DNA of 64,000 nucleotides from positions 1 through 64,000 of the forward strand of contig NZ_CAXMZT010000004.1 in NCBI RefSeq assembly GCF_964199965.1, written 5' to 3'. Both the position numbers and the translations under genes were made by a program. The notes beneath the pieces were generated by a model, which did not search any database, was not told the DNA's origin, and worked only from the letters and a program-made list of their open reading frames with translations. Each line of letters starts with the position of its first letter. Position 1 is the stretch's first letter. Shown piece after piece: positions 1 through 8,098 of the stretch. The DNA comes from JAFIFT01 sp020051095 (GTDB taxonomy: Bacteria > Pseudomonadota > Gammaproteobacteria > Legionellales > Legionellaceae).

Positions 1-30
1 TCTGTTCAATTTTTGTAGGGATCACTTAGC

Positions 31-90
31 CCCAACCCTCTCCCGCGAGCAAGATTTTACCCCTGGTTAAAATTCTAGCGCGGGCGAGGG
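31..90. repeat. REP/MITE-like imperfect hairpin repeat
   Basis: CCCTCTCCCGCG (36-47) faces CGCGGGCGAGGG (79-90) with one mismatch, and an inner AT-rich pair (ATTTTACC / GGTTAAAAT) continues the stem. The C-rich text resembles GC-rich intergenic repeats scattered in many proteobacterial genomes, which is an inference by eye. It lies about 140 bp past the cysS stop. No T-run follows on the minus strand, so it is probably not a standard terminator. Nothing else is recognisable in 1-232. Confidence 0.4.
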
Positions 91-232
91 TCTCTTTGGT
101 TTTGCCAATTTTTTCTTATTGAACAAAAATATATCAGAATTCCTCAGAGTGAAGCGGAATGCGGGAAATAACGCTATGGGCACGGGCACGGTAAGTTTAG
201 TGATTTTCTGTCCGTTTAAAGCCTACGCCTTT

Positions 233-1591
233 TCATGCTTTGCGCCACTCTGTCCCATTGGGCGTATCTTCTAATATGACCCCCATTGCGGTTAGTTGGT
301 CGCGAATTGTATCGGCTTTTTGATAATTTTTTTCTTGTTTTGCCTGCAGCCGTTCTAAAATGAGATTGTCGATTGCTTCTTTATCATCGCTACTCACCCC
401 TGCTTGTAAAAACTGGGCTGGGTCTTGTTGTAATAAGCCGAAAATACCCGCTAAATATTTCAGCGTATTCGCCAATTGACCTGATTTTAATCGGTTGACT
501 TCATGACTTAATTGAAACAGCACAGCTAATGCCTCTGGGGTATTAAAATCATCGTCCATCGCAGTATTAAAATCTGCTAACCATTTTTCATCAACTTTTG
601 CATCAACAGGAGGAACTTCTTTCAAACAGTTATACAAACGCGTCAACGCTTTTTGTGAATATTCAATCGTGTCTTTTGAATAATTTAATGGACTTCGATA
701 ATGACTGCTTAATAAGAAATAGCGAATGATCTCTGGATTAAACTGGCTAAGCACATCGCTCAAGGTAAAGAAATTACCCAATGACTTAGACATTTTTTCT
801 TCATTTACTTGTAACAAACCAAAATGAATCCAGTGATTGGCAAATGGCTTGCCTGTTGCAGCTTCACTTTGAGCGATTTCGTTTTCATGATGGGGGAATT
901 TGAGATCCATCCCGCCTGCATGGATATCAAAATGATCGCCTAATTCTTTTGTTGCCATTGCCGAACATTCTATATGCCATCCAGGACGCCCCTCGCCCCA
1001 AGGCGATGGCCAAGCTGGCTCATCGGGTTTCGCCCTTTTCCATAAAACAAAATCAAGCGGTGAGCGTTTAGAAGCAACGACATCAACTCGCGCTCCCGAA
1101 AGCAATTTGTCGATGTCTTTATTGGAAAGTTTACCGTAAGTTTGATATTTACTCACCTCAAAGCAAACATCGCCATCATCCGAGAGGTAAGCATAGCCTT
1201 TATCCAACAACGATTGAATCATGGTTTGAATTTCAGCGATATATTGAGTTGCCCGAGGTTCAATGTCAGGCGATAACATACCCAGTTGTTTTATCTCACC
1301 ATGCATTTCATCGATAAAATGGCTCGTAAGCTTTTCAATGCTTACCCCTTTTTCATTTGCTCGTTGGATAATCTTATCGTCAATATCGGTGATGTTGCGT
1401 ACAAATGTCACATCAAAACCACAATGTCTTAAATAACGGATAATCACATCCGTGCATACCATTGAGCGCCCATGACCTAGATGACTATGATCATAAACCG
1501 TGTTGCCACACACATAAAAACCAATTTTACCCGGCACCAGGGGTACAAAGGGTGCTTTTTCACCAGTTAAAGAATTATAAATCGTTAACAT
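233..1591 (-). CDS. cysS: Cysteine--tRNA ligase (CysRS)
   Basis: Charges tRNA-Cys with cysteine in the cytoplasm. The 452-residue length is normal for the family (E. coli 461). The class I signatures are both present: the HIGH-type motif as HLGH around residue 38 and KMSKS (KMSKSLGN) around residue 270. The zinc-site residues include Cys28 in the N-terminal CGNTVYD stretch, the Cys of HIECSAMA and the HHENE segment. The start is an ATG. It is the last gene of the chain truA-trpF-trpB-trpA-glnS-cysS, 12 bp after glnS, so it is probably co-transcribed. Identification is secure; operon membership is inferred from spacing. Confidence 0.97.
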   Translation of the reverse strand: MLTIYNSLTGEKAPFVPLVPGKIGFYVCGNTVYDHSHLGHGRSMVCTDVIIRYLRHCGFDVTFVRNITDIDDKIIQRANEKGVSIEKLTSHFIDEMHGEIKQLGMLSPDIEPRATQYIAEIQTMIQSLLDKGYAYLSDDGDVCFEVSKYQTYGKLSNKDIDKLLSGARVDVVASKRSPLDFVLWKRAKPDEPAWPSPWGEGRPGWHIECSAMATKELGDHFDIHAGGMDLKFPHHENEIAQSEAATGKPFANHWIHFGLLQVNEEKMSKSLGNFFTLSDVLSQFNPEIIRYFLLSSHYRSPLNYSKDTIEYSQKALTRLYNCLKEVPPVDAKVDEKWLADFNTAMDDDFNTPEALAVLFQLSHEVNRLKSGQLANTLKYLAGIFGLLQQDPAQFLQAGVSSDDKEAIDNLILERLQAKQEKNYQKADTIRDQLTAMGVILEDTPNGTEWRKA

Positions 1592-1603
1592 TTGTTTTTA
1601 ACC

Positions 1604-3259
1604 TTAGGCGATTTTTCCCCAACTATCTCTTAAATTGACGACACGATGAAAGACCTTCGCCACCCCATTGTCGCACTGATTGACACAATAATAACCCGTT
1701 CGCTCAAATTGGCATACATCACCCTCTTGCCAGTTTGCCAGATCGGGTTCAGCCAGTGCTTGTTTAATTTCAATCGACTCTGTATTTAAAAATTGTAAAA
1801 AATCCGTTTCTCGGCCTGGGTTTTCATCGAGAAACAACCGATCGTATTCGATGACTTTAATCGGGTGCGCATGCTTAGCAGATACCCAATGGATCACTCC
1901 TTTGACCTTACGATCAGGGGGATTCTTCCCTAATGTGTCTTTGTCATAGTGGCAATGCAATTCAATCACTTCGCCAGCTGCGTTTTTGATGACTTGTTCA
2001 CAGCGAATAACATAAGCATGGCGGAGTCTGACTTCTTGGCCAGGTGCTAACCGGAAGAATTTTTTGGGTGGATCTTCCATAAAATCAGCCTTTTCAATAA
2101 AGATCTCTTTCGAAAAGGGTAAAATCCTCGAGTCCTCACCTTCGTTTTGCGGATAATAGCCAGCGTTTAATTGCTCAACTTGATCCTCTGGATAATTGGT
2201 AATAACCACTTTCAGGGGATCTATTACACAAAGAGCACGCTTACTCGTTCGATTTAGCTCATCACGAACACATTCTTCCAAAACACCAACATCAATCACA
2301 GAATCTGCTCGTGAAATACCCACTTGCTCACAAAAATTACGGATTGCCGCCGGTGGATATCCTCTTTTTCGCATGCCACAAATGGTTGGCATTCGCGGAT
2401 CGTCCCACCCTTCAACGTGCCTTTCTTCGACGAGTTGTCTTAATTTACGCTTGCTAGTGACTGTATGTGATAAATTCAAGCGGGAAAACTCAGTTTGTTC
2501 TGGCTTTGAAGGCACGGAACAATGCTCAATGAACCAGTCGTATAATGGTCGATGATCTTGGAATTCCAACGTGCATAAAGAATGAGTAATATATTCTTCC
2601 GCATCGGATAGTGGATGGGCAAAATCATACATGGGATAAATGCACCACTCATCACCCGTTCGTTGGTGATGCGCATAGCGAATGCGATAAATAACCGGGT
2701 CACGCAGGTTAATATTCGCAGCGTTCATATCAATTTTTGCACGAAGCACATGTTGACCTTCCTCAAACTCACCGGCGCGCATTCGCTGAAATAAGTTTAA
2801 GTTTTCATCCATACTGCGATCGCGATAAGGACTATTTTTCCCAGGCTCTTGCAAGGTGCCACGCGTTTGTCTGATTTCTTCAACCGTTTGACTATCAACA
2901 AAAGCCAACCCTTTATTGATTAATTCAATTGCATATTGATACAGCTTTTCATAATAATCCGATGAATAGGTAATATCACACCATTCATAGCCTAACCAAG
3001 CCACATCGTTGATGATTGCTTTAACAAAGGCATCTTCCTCCTTCATTGGGTTGGTATCATCAAACCGTAAATAGCATTTCCCTTTAAATTCATCAGCCAA
3101 ACCAAAATTTAAACATATTGATTTGGCGTGGCCAACGTGTAAAAATCCATTTGGCTCAGGCGGAAACCGGGTTATCACCTCAGTATGCTTGCCCGAAGAC
3201 AAATCTTGTTCGATCATTTGTCGTATAAAATGAACTCGTTTTTCTGTGATTTCTGACAT
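1604..3259 (-). CDS. glnS: Glutamine--tRNA ligase (GlnRS)
   Basis: Charges tRNA-Gln directly with glutamine. The protein follows E. coli GlnRS closely from residue 1: PPEPNGFLHVGH carries the HIGH motif, a VTSKRKL stretch stands in for KMSKS, and the two C-terminal anticodon-binding beta-barrels are complete. A longer reading starts at 3277, but that ATG lies inside trpA and has no ribosome-binding site. The ATG at 3259 gives the family-typical MSEITEKR start, a GTGGA element upstream, and a start one base after the trpA stop, so it was chosen (551 aa). A bacterium with GlnRS does not need Gln-tRNA amidation for this tRNA. Confidence 0.97.
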   Translation of the reverse strand: MSEITEKRVHFIRQMIEQDLSSGKHTEVITRFPPEPNGFLHVGHAKSICLNFGLADEFKGKCYLRFDDTNPMKEEDAFVKAIINDVAWLGYEWCDITYSSDYYEKLYQYAIELINKGLAFVDSQTVEEIRQTRGTLQEPGKNSPYRDRSMDENLNLFQRMRAGEFEEGQHVLRAKIDMNAANINLRDPVIYRIRYAHHQRTGDEWCIYPMYDFAHPLSDAEEYITHSLCTLEFQDHRPLYDWFIEHCSVPSKPEQTEFSRLNLSHTVTSKRKLRQLVEERHVEGWDDPRMPTICGMRKRGYPPAAIRNFCEQVGISRADSVIDVGVLEECVRDELNRTSKRALCVIDPLKVVITNYPEDQVEQLNAGYYPQNEGEDSRILPFSKEIFIEKADFMEDPPKKFFRLAPGQEVRLRHAYVIRCEQVIKNAAGEVIELHCHYDKDTLGKNPPDRKVKGVIHWVSAKHAHPIKVIEYDRLFLDENPGRETDFLQFLNTESIEIKQALAEPDLANWQEGDVCQFERTGYYCVNQCDNGVAKVFHRVVNLRDSWGKIA

Positions 3260-3260
3260 T

Positions 3261-4076
3261 CTATGATTCCACTGCATTCATTGAATGACGCATGTCAGCC
3301 ATGAGACGTTTTGCCGCAGCACAGGGATCGTCTCCTGCTTGCCAAGTGTCATAAACTGTTTCAATTAGCGCCGCACCTACTATCACACCATCAGCAAATG
3401 AAGCAATTTCTGCCGCAATTTCTGGCGTTTTGATTCCAAACCCAACCAATAAGGGTAATGAAACTTGCTGCTTACGGCGCTGGTAGAGATCGCGAACGTT
3501 ATCGATTGATAACGTCGACGCTCCTGTGACGCCCTTTAAAGAGACATAGTATAAATAACCACTCGCCACTTCGGCAATGGCATTTAGCCGCTTATCGGAA
3601 GTAGTTGGTGAACAGAGTAATATGGCATGGAGTTTGTGCTGTTGCCATATGGGTAATATTTCCCCTGCCTCTTCAGGCGGCATATCTACTAATATGGTGC
3701 CATCCACACCGGCTTTATTTGCATTCTTTGCAAACCGCTCATACCCATACATTTCAATGGGGTTTAAATAGCCCATGATGACAATAGGCGTTTGATTATC
3801 CTTTTGGCGAAATGCCGTGATTTGCTTAAACACATCATCCACACTAACGCCTTGGGCTAATGCTCTTTCCATCGCATGTTGTATCACGGGACCTTCTGCC
3901 ATCGGATCGGAAAAAGGGATACCGAGTTCAAGAATATCGGCTCCTCCTTCAACCAAGGCATGCATCAAAGGCACCGTTAATTCAAGGTTCGGATCACCTG
4001 CCGTCAGATAAGGGCTTAATATTTTTTGCTTATTTTTCGATAGCTTTGCTATGGTTTGATCAATGCGATTGCTCAT
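3261..4076 (-). CDS. trpA: Tryptophan synthase alpha chain
   Basis: Cleaves indole-3-glycerol phosphate to indole and glyceraldehyde-3-phosphate and channels indole to TrpB. 271 residues, a single TIM barrel of normal length. The catalytic Glu is at 50 (LELGIPFSDP). The second catalytic position, Asp60 in Salmonella TrpA (ADGP), is Glu61 here (PMAEGP), a conservative change. The phosphate-binding loop GFGIKTPE is present around 213-220. The gene starts 11 bp after trpB and ends just before glnS. Identification is certain; the consequence of the Asp-to-Glu change is unknown. Confidence 0.96.
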   Translation of the reverse strand: MSNRIDQTIAKLSKNKQKILSPYLTAGDPNLELTVPLMHALVEGGADILELGIPFSDPMAEGPVIQHAMERALAQGVSVDDVFKQITAFRQKDNQTPIVIMGYLNPIEMYGYERFAKNANKAGVDGTILVDMPPEEAGEILPIWQQHKLHAILLCSPTTSDKRLNAIAEVASGYLYYVSLKGVTGASTLSIDNVRDLYQRRKQQVSLPLLVGFGIKTPEIAAEIASFADGVIVGAALIETVYDTWQAGDDPCAAAKRLMADMRHSMNAVES

Positions 4077-4087
4077 CTATACCACCC

Positions 4088-5284
4088 CTAATCTAATTTG
4101 ATATTTTCAATGGCAGCGACGGTATTCATGTCTTTATCCCCTCGCCCAGATAAATTCACAACAATAATTTGATCCGGTTTCATTCGTTTTGCCAGGGTCA
4201 TCGCATAGGCAACCGCATGCGAGGATTCAAGGGCAGGTATAATGCCTTCAACGCGAGTCAACTGATGAAATCCATACATGGCTTGCTTATCGTCACAGGG
4301 CACATAATGTGCCCGACCAATGTCTTTTAAATAGGCATGCTCTGGACCGACACCAGGATAATCAAGACCCGCAGAAATCGAATGGGTGTCTTTCACCTGT
4401 CCGTTTTCATCACAAAGTAAATAAGTGCGATTACCATGCAGTACACCGGGTTTGCCAGCAATTAAGGAGGCTGCATGTTCGCCCGTTTCAATACCTTTGC
4501 CCGCTGCTTCTACACCATAGATAGCGACGTCTTTATCTTCAATAAAAGGATAAAATAGGCCAATCGCATTGGACCCCCCTCCCACACATGCAACCAAGGC
4601 ATCGGGTAAACGATGAAAGCGTTGTAGGCATTGTTCTTTTGCTTCCCGACCGATAACCGATTGAAAATCGCGTACCATTTGCGGATAAGGATGCGGGCCT
4701 GCGACTGTGCCAATGATATAGAAAGTGTCATCCACGTTGCTAACCCAATCTCGCATCGCTTCGTTTAGGGCATCTTTCAATGTTTTGCTGCCGCAGGTTA
4801 CTGGCACTACTTTGGCACCAAGCAATTTCATGCGATACACATTGGGTGATTGGCGTTTGATGTCTTCTTCGCCCATATACACAACACATTCTAACCCCAA
4901 TTTAGCCGCCACCGTTGCCGTTGCAACACCATGCTGCCCTGCCCCTGTCTCAGCAATAATGCGTTTTTTTCCCATTCGTTTTGCAAGCAATGCTTGACCA
5001 ACCGTATTATTGACTTTGTGAGCACCTGTATGGCATAAATCTTCCCGTTTTAAATAGATTTGCGCGCCACCAATTTGTTGTGAAAGCCTCTGAGCATGGT
5101 ATAAAGGGGTAGGACGACCGACAAAATCCTTCAGCTCTATCTCTAATTCGGCAAGAAAACCCGGTTCGTTTCGATATTGCTGGTAAGCTTGATTCAATGC
5201 TTCCAAAGCATGGATTAAGGTATCGGCAACAAATACACCACCGTATATGCCAAAATGACCGTGCTTATCTGGCAAGTCGTACAT
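4088..5284 (-). CDS. trpB: Tryptophan synthase beta chain
   Basis: PLP enzyme that condenses indole with serine to tryptophan in the alpha2-beta2 complex with TrpA. 398 residues, the normal length. PLP lysine is Lys90 in HTGAHKVNNT; the glutamate of AETGAGQHGVA and the phosphate-binding glycine loop CVGGGSNAIG are present. An ATG with a GAGGGG ribosome-binding site starts 2 bp after the trpF stop. Standard trpFBA order; trpEGDC genes are not in the window. Confidence 0.98.
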   Translation of the reverse strand: MYDLPDKHGHFGIYGGVFVADTLIHALEALNQAYQQYRNEPGFLAELEIELKDFVGRPTPLYHAQRLSQQIGGAQIYLKREDLCHTGAHKVNNTVGQALLAKRMGKKRIIAETGAGQHGVATATVAAKLGLECVVYMGEEDIKRQSPNVYRMKLLGAKVVPVTCGSKTLKDALNEAMRDWVSNVDDTFYIIGTVAGPHPYPQMVRDFQSVIGREAKEQCLQRFHRLPDALVACVGGGSNAIGLFYPFIEDKDVAIYGVEAAGKGIETGEHAASLIAGKPGVLHGNRTYLLCDENGQVKDTHSISAGLDYPGVGPEHAYLKDIGRAHYVPCDDKQAMYGFHQLTRVEGIIPALESSHAVAYAMTLAKRMKPDQIIVVNLSGRGDKDMNTVAAIENIKLD

Positions 5285-5286
5285 GA

Positions 5287-5910
5287 CTATTCCCCTCGAA
5301 CTTGTTTAATAAATTGTCGCATTAATGTTTCATCTTTTATGCCGGGCGCTGATTCAACACCACTACAGCAATCGACCATCTTTGGATTCACTTGCTTTAT
5401 CGCTTCCAAAACATTTTCCACCGTCAAGCCCCCAGCTAAAATAACGGGCTTGCTTGTCTTGTTTGGGACAACCTGCCAGTCAAATGACTGACCTGTTCCC
5501 CCGTAATTCTCTTGAGCGGGCGTGTCAATTAAAATTGCTTTTGCCAGAGAATAGCGATGGCTAGCATCGATGATTGACTTCGTTGACGTGGCCGCAATTG
5601 CTTTGATATAAGGATAGCCAAATTGTTGGCAAAATTCAGGTGTTTCATCGCCATGAAATTGTATCACAGTTGGCTGAAAATCCTTTAGCATTTGTTTTAG
5701 CCATTGAGGTGATGGATTGACAACTACGGCGTATCTTGCAATGGAAGAAGGCACATTTTGACTGATTTTTATGGCCGTTTCTATATCAATAGCACGCTTG
5801 CTTTTGGGAAAAAAAATAAAGCCAAGTGCATTGACCCCCAATTGGCATGCCATTTCAACATCTTCCGCTCGCTTCATGCCACAGAATTTTATCTCAGTAT
5901 CAATGCTCAT
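5287..5910 (-). CDS. trpF: Phosphoribosylanthranilate isomerase
   Basis: Amadori isomerisation of phosphoribosylanthranilate in tryptophan synthesis. 207-residue TIM barrel. The N-terminal KFCGMKR carries the catalytic cysteine; the catalytic aspartate is in LIDTPAQ and the phosphate-binding loop is LAGGLTVENV. Its ATG overlaps the truA stop in an ATGA arrangement, indicating translational coupling. Start has a GGGTG element upstream. Confidence 0.96.
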   Translation of the reverse strand: MSIDTEIKFCGMKRAEDVEMACQLGVNALGFIFFPKSKRAIDIETAIKISQNVPSSIARYAVVVNPSPQWLKQMLKDFQPTVIQFHGDETPEFCQQFGYPYIKAIAATSTKSIIDASHRYSLAKAILIDTPAQENYGGTGQSFDWQVVPNKTSKPVILAGGLTVENVLEAIKQVNPKMVDCCSGVESAPGIKDETLMRQFIKQVRGE

Positions 5911-6698
5911 TTTACACCCATCAGCAGTAAACTATGATGCTTCTCTTCAGGAAATTCTAGGTGTTCTGGGTAGATGACTTTTGTTAAGTAAAGGCCATAA
6001 GGTGGCGCCGTTTCAGCGCCTTTCTTTCTATCTTTGGCTTCAAGGACTTCCGCTACCCACGTAGGTCCTTGTTTACCTGAGCCCACTGCAATAAGAACCC
6101 CCGCAATATTTCTCACCATATGATGTAAGAAAGCATTTGCTTCGATGTCAATAAACACAAAATCACCTTGTCGTGAAACTGACAATGTATTAATGCATCT
6201 CATGGGCGTATTGGATTGACATTCGATGGAACGGAAGGATGTAAAATCGTTTTCACCAATCAAGCATTGCGCCGCCTCATGCATAATATCATGATTCAAT
6301 TCACGGTAATGCCAGGTCACATTCGCTCGCAGCAAAGCAGGCCGAATCGGCTTATTGTAGATGATGTATCGATATTGCCGAGCAATGGCTGAATAACGTG
6401 CATGGAATTCATCATCCACAAAATGAGCCCATTTCACACAGACATCTTTGGGTAGATTCGCATTGGCACCGTGTGCCCAAGCACGGGTTGTCCTATCCTT
6501 GTTCGTATCAAAATGAATGATTTGATTAATAGCATGCACACCCGTATCAGTGCGACCTGCGCAGACAATCGAAATCGGTTCATTGGCGACTAAGCTTAAA
6601 GCATGTTCTAGGACAGATTGAACGGTATGTAAGCCAGTTTGTGATTGCCATCCATGATATTGACTGCCGTCATATTCCACATTCAAGGCAATACGCAT
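5907..6698 (-). CDS. truA: tRNA pseudouridine(38-40) synthase
   Basis: Makes pseudouridine at positions 38-40 of the tRNA anticodon arm. 263 residues, normal for TruA. Catalytic aspartate is Asp51 in AGRTDTGVH; N-terminal VEYDGSQYHGWQ and the C-terminal FLHHMVRNI motif are typical. ATG start with AGAGGT upstream. First gene of the presumed six-gene unit with trpFBA, glnS and cysS; truA-trpF adjacency is common in gammaproteobacteria. Confidence 0.97.
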   Translation of the reverse strand: MRIALNVEYDGSQYHGWQSQTGLHTVQSVLEHALSLVANEPISIVCAGRTDTGVHAINQIIHFDTNKDRTTRAWAHGANANLPKDVCVKWAHFVDDEFHARYSAIARQYRYIIYNKPIRPALLRANVTWHYRELNHDIMHEAAQCLIGENDFTSFRSIECQSNTPMRCINTLSVSRQGDFVFIDIEANAFLHHMVRNIAGVLIAVGSGKQGPTWVAEVLEAKDRKKGAETAPPYGLYLTKVIYPEHLEFPEEKHHSLLLMGVK

Positions 6699-6721
6699 GG
6701 AAACCTCTTTATAAAAGGTTC

Positions 6722-6736
6722 AATGTATAATACATT
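6722..6736. promoter_or_regulatory. Perfect 15-bp palindrome upstream of truA
   Basis: AATGTAT-A-ATACATT, 7-bp arms about one base, lies 24 bp upstream of the truA start in the leader of the truA-trpFBA-glnS-cysS chain. It overlaps a possible -10 (TATTAT on the minus strand). Could be an operator; AT-rich palindromes this short also occur by chance. Confidence 0.3.
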
Positions 6737-6860
6737 ATGGCGAAAGTCTAGGGTCCAATGGCATTTTACCCCGGGCAATCGCTCTAAAAACTGGGCAAGA
6801 GCACGCACCTCTTCACGTGAGTGAGCACACAATCGCGTGCCAAGTTTTTAAATTGTTTAA

Positions 6861-6881
6861 AGGGTATTAAGGAATATCCCT
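6861..6881 (-). terminator. Weak hairpin after fadA
   Basis: AGGGTATT / AATATCCCT with a one-base bulge, just beyond the fadA stop and before a mixed A/T stretch on the minus strand. Position suits a terminator, but the T-run is poor. Confidence 0.3.
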
Positions 6882-6896
6882 AATTCAACCTGTCGC

Positions 6897-8084
6897 TTAG
6901 AGCCTTTCAAAAATAGCTGCAGCGCCCATACCCGTCCCAATGCACATGGTCACCATGCCATAGCGACCTTTACTGTGTTTAAGTCCATTTAATAACGTTG
7001 CAGTACGAATCGCACCCGTGGCACCTAGTGGGTGCCCCAGGGCAATCGCTCCGCCATTAGGGTTCACTTTTTCATGCGGTAAATGCAGTTCCTTCATCAC
7101 AGCAAGCGCTTGGGCGGCAAAGGCTTCATTTAGCTCAATCCAATCAATTTGTTCCAGCGTTAGTCCAGCCTGAGCTAACGCCTTGGGAATGGCTTTGATT
7201 GGGCCAATCCCCATAATCTCGGGCGGTACACCAGCCACAGAAAACCCTAGGAAGCGACCAATCGGTTGTAGTTGATATTTCTTAACCATTGCTTCACTGG
7301 CTAGAAAAGCAAGGCCAGCGCCATCTGACATTTGCGAACTATTGCCTGCTGTGACAGTTCCTTTGGCAGCAAACACTGGTTTTAACCGTGAAACTGCTTC
7401 TATCGAGGTATCTGCTCTTGGGCCTTCATCGTTGGTAACCACAACTTCAGATATCGCGACTTCATGGGTTGCCTCATTGGCTCGACGATGATGCACCGTA
7501 AATGGAACAATTTCATCCTCAAATAAACCTGCTTTCTGTGCCTTAAGCGCACGTTGATGACTTTCAACAGCAAACTCATCTTGCATCTGCCGATTAATAC
7601 CCCATTGTTTAGCAACATTTTCTGCTGTAATCCCCATCCCATAGGCAATCGCAACATGTTCTTCACAAAAGATAGCTGGATTTGCGGTATATTTATTGCC
7701 CCCCATGGGCACCTTTGACATGCTCTCAACGCCCCCTGCAAACGCCATATCGATTTCACCGTTGGCTATTGAGGATGCAGCGGTAGCAATGGTTTGAACG
7801 CCCGAAGAACAAAAGCGGTTGATGGTCATTGCCGGAACGGTATCTGGCAATCCACCGAGTAATGAGGCAATGCGAGCAACATTCATGCCTTGTTCTGCTT
7901 CAGGCATCGCACAGCCAATGATCACATCACCTAGCTGATTCCAATCCACTTGAGGATAACGTTGGCACATTGAACGAATACAATGCGCAAGTAAATCATC
8001 TGGCAATACTTGTTTAAATACTCCGCGTGGCGCTTTGCCAACTGGCGTTCTGAGTGCATCGATTATATAAACGTTGTTGAACAT
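6897..8084 (-). CDS. fadA: Acetyl-CoA C-acyltransferase (thiolase, FadA type)
   Basis: Last step of fatty-acid beta-oxidation: thiolytic cleavage of 3-ketoacyl-CoA. 395 residues. The nucleophilic cysteine is Cys92 (NRFCSSG), the catalytic histidine lies in GGAIALGHPLGATG, and the second cysteine is in MCIGTGMG near the C-terminus. It starts 14 bp after the dehydrogenase/hydratase gene upstream, so the two form the usual beta-oxidation pair. ATG with a GGGGAT element. Confidence 0.95.
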   Translation of the reverse strand: MFNNVYIIDALRTPVGKAPRGVFKQVLPDDLLAHCIRSMCQRYPQVDWNQLGDVIIGCAMPEAEQGMNVARIASLLGGLPDTVPAMTINRFCSSGVQTIATAASSIANGEIDMAFAGGVESMSKVPMGGNKYTANPAIFCEEHVAIAYGMGITAENVAKQWGINRQMQDEFAVESHQRALKAQKAGLFEDEIVPFTVHHRRANEATHEVAISEVVVTNDEGPRADTSIEAVSRLKPVFAAKGTVTAGNSSQMSDGAGLAFLASEAMVKKYQLQPIGRFLGFSVAGVPPEIMGIGPIKAIPKALAQAGLTLEQIDWIELNEAFAAQALAVMKELHLPHEKVNPNGGAIALGHPLGATGAIRTATLLNGLKHSKGRYGMVTMCIGTGMGAAAIFERL

Positions 8085-8098
8085 AAATGAATCCCCTA

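Noticed and set aside
2196..2555. Plus-strand ORF of 119 codons within glnS
   Set aside because: It lies wholly opposite the conserved glnS sequence, has no ribosome-binding site and shows no recognisable protein features.
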